The notes beneath the pieces were generated by a model that saw only the letters and a list, made by a program, of their open reading frames with translations, made no database searches and had not been told where the DNA came from. The translations under genes and the position numbers were made by a program. A DNA stretch of 10,969 nucleotides from JBCCWR01 sp039193385 (lineage in GTDB: Bacteria > Verrucomicrobiota > Verrucomicrobiia > Methylacidiphilales > JBCCWR01). The DNA lies in NCBI GenBank assembly GCA_039193385.1, contig JBCCWR010000078.1, forward strand, positions 1 through 10,969, in the 5' to 3' direction. Positions within the stretch are counted from its first letter, which is position 1, and each line of letters begins with the position of its first letter. Positions 7,495-10,969 of the stretch are shown piece by piece.

Positions 7495-9060
7495 TTGACC
7501 GAAGAGAATAAAAAAAACATTCTTATTGTTGATGATGAGCAATCTAGCCTGGATTATCTCAAAGCCTGTCTGAAAAAAGGCGGCTTTACCTGCTCAGAGG
7601 CTAAATCTGTTACAGAAGCAAAGGAAATTCTAGAAACACAAGGCTTCTCAGCATTTGATTGCCTCATAACCGATTACTATATACCCGACCACAATGGAAT
7701 CGAGCTGCTCAATTGGGTTCAAAGCTGTGATAATACCTTAGCAGTCAGCATTATCACAGCCGAAGGAGAAAAGGAACTGGTGACAGAAAGTCTGCGCAAA
7801 GGTGCTGCGGATTATATGGAAAAACCGGTTCGGCCCAATCTACTGAATGACTCTGTCAAACGTCTTTGTCAGCTTACCGCACGACGCAGGGAGCTCAGCG
7901 AATCCAAGCGCGCTGTTTCAGAGCTAGCCCAGCTACAAAACCTCTTTTGCCAATCCAAACCAATTCCAGGAATTCACCCAATGGAATTTATCATGATCCC
8001 GATGCACGAGCTGGGAGGAGACTTTCTTGACATTGTACAATTAAGCGACAAACGCTATATCATCTCATGCGCGGACGTATCAGGACATAACTTAAAAGCA
8101 GCTTATGTCTCCGCATACTTTCAGGGTATGTCTAGCGGCATGCTTCTAGAAGGTGCTTCTACATTGGAAACCATTCATAAAATTAACCAAATCATGGTTA
8201 ATGATTGGAACGACCCCAAAGTAAAAGGGACCCATCGACCTATGTTTTCCATTGCGGCTATATATGTTGTCCTCGATCTAGAACAGCAAAACATTGAAAT
8301 TTATAATTGTGGCTTCCCAGGTCCAGCACTGCTGGATGTCGATAGTTTGTCAACTACCTTAGACGTTGCCTCGCAACCTCTTGGCTGGTTCAAAGACGGC
8401 TTATTTACCAGCCACAAAACAGACCTGAATAATCTGACTCATATCCTACTCTACACAGACGGTCTGTTGAGTCTTGCTGAAGCGCTGGAAGTTCATCCCT
8501 ATGCATTAGGATTTAGGCTCTTAAAAGCTGAAAACATGGATGAACGGCTCTCATTGACATATGCGGCACATGACGACATTTTGTTAATTAAAATTTATTT
8601 AACCGATACATCTGTGCATAAAAATTCTATCTTTTATCAAAAATACTCTCGTACTGATATTAATGACATAGATATGCTTCAGACCCACTGGGAAAAAAGC
8701 CTCCTCTATGCTCTAGGCGATAAAATTCTTGAAAGCCGTATTGATGACATTCTGGTTAGTACCAGAGAAATAGTTCTTAATTCCTTAGAACACGGTTGCC
8801 AAAAATCCTCCGAAAGCTACAGCAGTCTGGACATCATCTATGATGAAGATACAGAACAGATTATTATTCAAGTAAATGACGAGGGCACAGGTTTTGAGTT
8901 TAATATTGAGCAGCGTCTTGCCGATATGGAAAAACTGGATGCAATTTCGGATCACATTGGGCTAGGCCTTACACTAGTTCATGGACTGGTGGATAAGCTC
9001 GAGTTTTCCGAAAATAGTTCAGCAGTAAAAATGACATTTAACTTAGAAAAAAAACTATGA
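7495..9060 (+). CDS. Receiver-PP2C phosphatase-HATPase partner-switch regulator
   Basis: This 521-residue cytosolic signalling protein joins three domains. Receiver (about 8-122): acidic pocket Asp13/Asp14, phosphoacceptor Asp60, Thr88 and Lys110, so it should be phosphorylated by a histidine kinase. A helical linker (about 125-155) leads to a SpoIIE/RsbU-type PP2C phosphatase (about 163-370) with metal ligands in GGDFLD (174-179), ADVSGH (193-198), YTDG (320-323) and Asp360-Asp361. A C-terminal GHKL ATPase (about 395-520) resembles the anti-sigma kinase RsbW: N-box Glu425, Asn429, then EHG (432-434); NDEGTGF (461-467); GLGL (489-492). Known relatives with this set include HsbR of Pseudomonas, which dephosphorylates or phosphorylates a STAS protein. 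The STAS target is the next gene, overlapping by 4 nt. The start is TTG 7495: the preceding in-frame codon is TAA, and the receiver fold begins at residue 9. The phosphatase region between TDG and DD is short. Confidence 0.93.
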   Translation: MTEENKKNILIVDDEQSSLDYLKACLKKGGFTCSEAKSVTEAKEILETQGFSAFDCLITDYYIPDHNGIELLNWVQSCDNTLAVSIITAEGEKELVTESLRKGAADYMEKPVRPNLLNDSVKRLCQLTARRRELSESKRAVSELAQLQNLFCQSKPIPGIHPMEFIMIPMHELGGDFLDIVQLSDKRYIISCADVSGHNLKAAYVSAYFQGMSSGMLLEGASTLETIHKINQIMVNDWNDPKVKGTHRPMFSIAAIYVVLDLEQQNIEIYNCGFPGPALLDVDSLSTTLDVASQPLGWFKDGLFTSHKTDLNNLTHILLYTDGLLSLAEALEVHPYALGFRLLKAENMDERLSLTYAAHDDILLIKIYLTDTSVHKNSIFYQKYSRTDINDIDMLQTHWEKSLLYALGDKILESRIDDILVSTREIVLNSLEHGCQKSSESYSSLDIIYDEDTEQIIIQVNDEGTGFEFNIEQRLADMEKLDAISDHIGLGLTLVHGLVDKLEFSENSSAVKMTFNLEKKL

Positions 9061-9389
9061 TAACACATAACGTCGATTCTATGAATCAAGAGCTGGTTGT
9101 TCAAATTCCTGGGGATTTGTTAAGCAGTAATGTTGCTGAAATCAGTGGTCAAATAAACGAAATCAAAACCAACCCGAATAACTTCGGAGGAGGTAACTGG
9201 AAAACCCTCACATTAGATCTTTGTAAAGCACGCATGGTTGACTCCATCGGCTTAAACATGCTTGTCAGCTTAATCAAAGATATGAAATCTCGCGGAGGAA
9301 ACCTCAAAGTAGTCATCACTAGTAAAACGGTCTATCGAACTTTTCTGGCCACACGACTCGATAAATTAATCAATGTCGTTTTAAAATAA
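9057..9389 (+). CDS. STAS-domain anti-anti-sigma-type protein
   Basis: This 110-residue protein is one STAS domain, the substrate and switch element of partner-switching systems (SpoIIAA, RsbV, HsbA). The phosphorylatable serine is visible as Ser63 in M-V-D62-S63-I-G65-L66, the usual D-S-x-G-L site after the central beta strand (TLTLDL, 50-55). The final helix (VYRTFLATRLDKLINV) is also typical. An unusual stretch, NNFGGGNW (41-48), lengthens the loop before that strand. The ATG overlaps the stop of the phosphatase/kinase gene in an ATGA arrangement, so the two are translationally coupled and should be made in proportion. The kinase domain would phosphorylate Ser63 and the PP2C domain would reverse it. 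The downstream effector is not encoded nearby. A second Met at residue 9 is an alternative start. Confidence 0.92.
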   Translation: MITHNVDSMNQELVVQIPGDLLSSNVAEISGQINEIKTNPNNFGGGNWKTLTLDLCKARMVDSIGLNMLVSLIKDMKSRGGNLKVVITSKTVYRTFLATRLDKLINVVLK

Positions 9390-9441
9390 TTTTGCCAAGA
9401 ATTGTTCTCAAAGCCCAGCGAGCTACTAGCTTCCTCTTTCT

Positions 9442-9473
9442 TATGCCATATTAGAATTGGCATAGAATTCTAT
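9442..9473. repeat. Inverted repeat overlapping a 12-bp palindrome
   Basis: TATGCCA (9442-9448) and TGGCATA (9458-9464) are perfect 7-bp inverted arms around a 9-nt spacer. The right arm runs into ATAGAATTCTAT (9462-9473), a perfect 12-bp palindrome, and TAGAATT also occurs inside the spacer. No T-run follows on either strand, so this is not a standard intrinsic terminator. Its position, 53 nt after the STAS gene and about 85 nt before the next start, suits an operator for the membrane protein-SrkA pair, but no regulator is identified. Confidence 0.45.
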
Positions 9474-9513
9474 TGCATCCCTTTACATAATCATTAGATT
9501 CCCAACTCGGGAC

Positions 9514-9543
9514 CTGATATCAGCTCTATACTCATTGCTGATA
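9514..9543. repeat. Palindrome and nested inverted repeat before 9557 gene
   Basis: CTGATATCAG (9514-9523) is a perfect 10-bp palindrome. Its right half takes part in a second inverted repeat, TATCAGC (9518-9524) with GCTGATA (9537-9543), around a 12-nt spacer. The element ends 13 nt before the ATG at 9557, so it could form a hairpin in the leader or bind a regulator. Function is inferred only from position. Confidence 0.4.
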
Positions 9544-9556
9544 ATTAAATGTAGCC

Positions 9557-9946
9557 ATGAATCCACTAAGGCTTCTCAACTCATGCTGGCGGGAAATGAA
9601 AAGCTTTTTTAAATTTTGGAAAGATTTGTCAGAAGAATTTCGTGCTCACTGGCGTTCCTACCATGTCCGGCAGAGCCTTAAAAGCGTAGGTCCTTATTAC
9701 TATAATGAAATACGCCGTATGGTGGAGCTCGGAGATCTAACCTATGATGCTGAGGTAGAGGTCGAATTACGTAAAATCCCTGTAAGCCAATTCTATTTAC
9801 AATACAGCCCCTCAATTGCCTTTCGTGTGATCCAGACCATCGAAATTATTGTTCTACTTATGATCATGATAGCCATATTACTAATTATCGTTGCAGGTAT
9901 ATTTTTCTTGCGAAATCATCTTGCAGCTATGATTTCCGCCGCCTGA
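9557..9946 (+). CDS. Small single-pass membrane protein, unknown function
   Basis: I do not recognise this 129-residue protein. Residues 1-90 are polar and probably helical, with many aromatic and basic residues (two FxxFWKD/HWRSYHVRQ-like stretches around 17-40) and an acidic patch around 59-71 (GDLTYDAEVEVE). A single strongly hydrophobic segment covers about 92-117, followed by RNHLAAMISAA, so it is probably anchored near its C terminus with the N-terminal part in the cytoplasm (basic residues precede the segment). There is no signal peptide. Its stop TGA is one nucleotide before the ATG of the srkA-like gene, so the two are almost certainly one transcript and may be translationally coupled. 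No Shine-Dalgarno sequence precedes its ATG; two palindromic elements do. Confidence 0.75.
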   Translation: MNPLRLLNSCWREMKSFFKFWKDLSEEFRAHWRSYHVRQSLKSVGPYYYNEIRRMVELGDLTYDAEVEVELRKIPVSQFYLQYSPSIAFRVIQTIEIIVLLMIMIAILLIIVAGIFFLRNHLAAMISAA

Positions 9947-9947
9947 A

Positions 9948-10969
9948 ATGCCTGAAAAAACACAAGCATCAAACTTCGCCTGGGGTACCGGAGAAACGCG
10001 CCACTTTTACGAGCTTACTCCAGATATCATCCTCGACGCTGCGGAAAGATCAGGTATTCGCTGCAATGGACGCTGTATGGCTCTCAACAGTATGGAAAAT
10101 CGTGTTTTTGAGCTAGGCATAGAAACCCAGACAGAACCGGATAATCCTTCCGCAGCTTTCCGTATCGCTAAATTCTATCGCCCTGGACGCTGGACGAAGA
10201 AACAGATACTCGATGAACACCGCTTTCTTCTTGATCTACAAGCAGAGGAAATTCCTGCTATCGCTCCACTCCATTTTGCAACGGGTGAAACTGTTCAACT
10301 TTTACCAGATCATAATATATGGTTTACGATCTTCCCCCGAGCCGGAGGCAGGAATCCTGATGAGTTGAGTGATGAACAACTCAAAATCATAGGCAGGTTA
10401 TTAGCTCGCATTCACATAGTCGGCTCACGCGCTCAGGCCGATGCAAGAATCAAAATCGACCCCGAAAGCTATGGCATACAAAATCTCGATTTTCTTTACC
10501 AAGAAGAATGGATTGAACCTGACTTTGAAAATCAGTATTGCGATCTTGTTGAAGAAATATGCATGCTTTCAAAGCCTTGGTTTGAAGCCGCAGACTGCCA
10601 ACGAATTCATGGCGATGCCCATCTCGGCAACTTACTCTATGGTCGCCAGGGTTTCTACTGGGTTGATTTTGATGACATGTTGCGTGGCCCATGTGTTCAG
10701 GATATATGGCTTTTGACACCGGGACGTGAAGCAGAATCTCTTCGTCAGCGCAATGTGCTACTACAAGCCTATGAAATGCTCAAACCTTTTGATTATGCAA
10801 CATTACGCCTTGTCGAGCCTTTAAGAGCTCTGCGCTTTATCCACTTCAGCGCCTGGATAGCGAAACGCTGGGAAGACCCCTGGTTTCCAGAAAAATTTCC
10901 AGACTTTGGAACACGCAACTACTGGCAAGAACAAGTCCAGGATCTTTATGAATGTCTCAATATCATGAA
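9948..10969 (+). CDS. srkA: SrkA/YihE-type stress-response protein kinase, 3' end outside window
   Basis: The frame is open from ATG 9948 to the window edge, giving 340 codons without a stop. E. coli SrkA (YihE/RdoA) has about 328 residues, so little is likely missing. SrkA is a cytosolic Ser/Thr kinase with a choline/aminoglycoside-kinase-like fold that counteracts stress-induced death in E. coli. Conserved features: CNGRCMALNSMENRVFELG (39-57), corresponding to the family's G-R-x-x-x-L-N-S-x-E-N-R-V; ATP-binding Lys75 in AKFYRPGRW (74-82); LDEHRFLLDL (88-97); the catalytic loop IHGDAHLGN with Asp223 and Asn228; metal-binding VDFDD (239-243); and LRALRFIHFSAWIAKRW (292-308) with YW near the end. 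It follows the membrane protein gene by one nucleotide. Family identification is strong; the substrate is not known. Confidence 0.93.
   Translation, partial: MPEKTQASNFAWGTGETRHFYELTPDIILDAAERSGIRCNGRCMALNSMENRVFELGIETQTEPDNPSAAFRIAKFYRPGRWTKKQILDEHRFLLDLQAEEIPAIAPLHFATGETVQLLPDHNIWFTIFPRAGGRNPDELSDEQLKIIGRLLARIHIVGSRAQADARIKIDPESYGIQNLDFLYQEEWIEPDFENQYCDLVEEICMLSKPWFEAADCQRIHGDAHLGNLLYGRQGFYWVDFDDMLRGPCVQDIWLLTPGREAESLRQRNVLLQAYEMLKPFDYATLRLVEPLRALRFIHFSAWIAKRWEDPWFPEKFPDFGTRNYWQEQVQDLYECLNIM

Noticed and set aside
10450..10719. Open frames of about 90 codons on both strands
   Set aside because: Both lie wholly inside the srkA-like gene, whose conserved kinase motifs identify the real frame.

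Overview
The window looks like ordinary chromosomal DNA from a Gram-negative-type bacterium of moderate-to-low GC. The presence of an outer membrane is suggested by a lipoprotein polysaccharide deacetylase whose signal peptide is followed by Cys-Ala. The long-form malate dehydrogenase (opening TGAAGQIGY), a BsuPI-domain secreted protein, a SpoIIE-type partner-switching regulator and the near absence of Shine-Dalgarno sequences would fit the PVC group, most likely Verrucomicrobiota. That placement is an impression from protein families, not a search result. I see no rRNA, tRNA, CRISPR, IS element, phage gene or compositional island.

Layout. Positions 1-335 are non-coding, with one clear inverted repeat. 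From 4778 down to 336 (minus strand) runs a tightly packed five-gene cluster: a small exported SecDF P1-head-like protein, HisA, a Rep/UvrD-type helicase, an exported TPR protein and a DUF2064 (TIGR04282-type) glycosyltransferase. Gaps are 14 nt or less, or the genes overlap, so it is probably one transcript. A divergent 109-bp gap then leads to a plus-strand gene for an exported BsuPI-domain protein (4888-5484). This converges, with only 7 nt between stop codons, on a minus-strand lipoprotein polysaccharide deacetylase (5492-6190), itself downstream of malate dehydrogenase (6262-7248).

A second, AT-rich divergent region (7249-7494) precedes a plus-strand regulatory operon. It encodes a 521-residue receiver / PP2C phosphatase / HATPase protein and, overlapping by 4 nt, a STAS-domain anti-anti-sigma-type protein. 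Together these hold three elements of a partner-switching module (phosphatase, switch kinase, STAS target) under phosphorelay control. No sigma factor or sensor kinase is adjacent. After a 167-bp gap with palindromic structure come a small single-pass membrane protein (9557-9946) and, one nucleotide later, a SrkA/YihE-type stress-response kinase whose 3' end lies past the window edge.

The genes combine housekeeping metabolism (histidine biosynthesis, TCA cycle), DNA repair, envelope proteins and stress signalling. The parts most worth a second look are the partner-switching fusion with its odd start region, the standalone SecD-head-like protein, the BsuPI-domain protein and the membrane protein coupled to SrkA. 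None of these amounts to a demonstrably new system.
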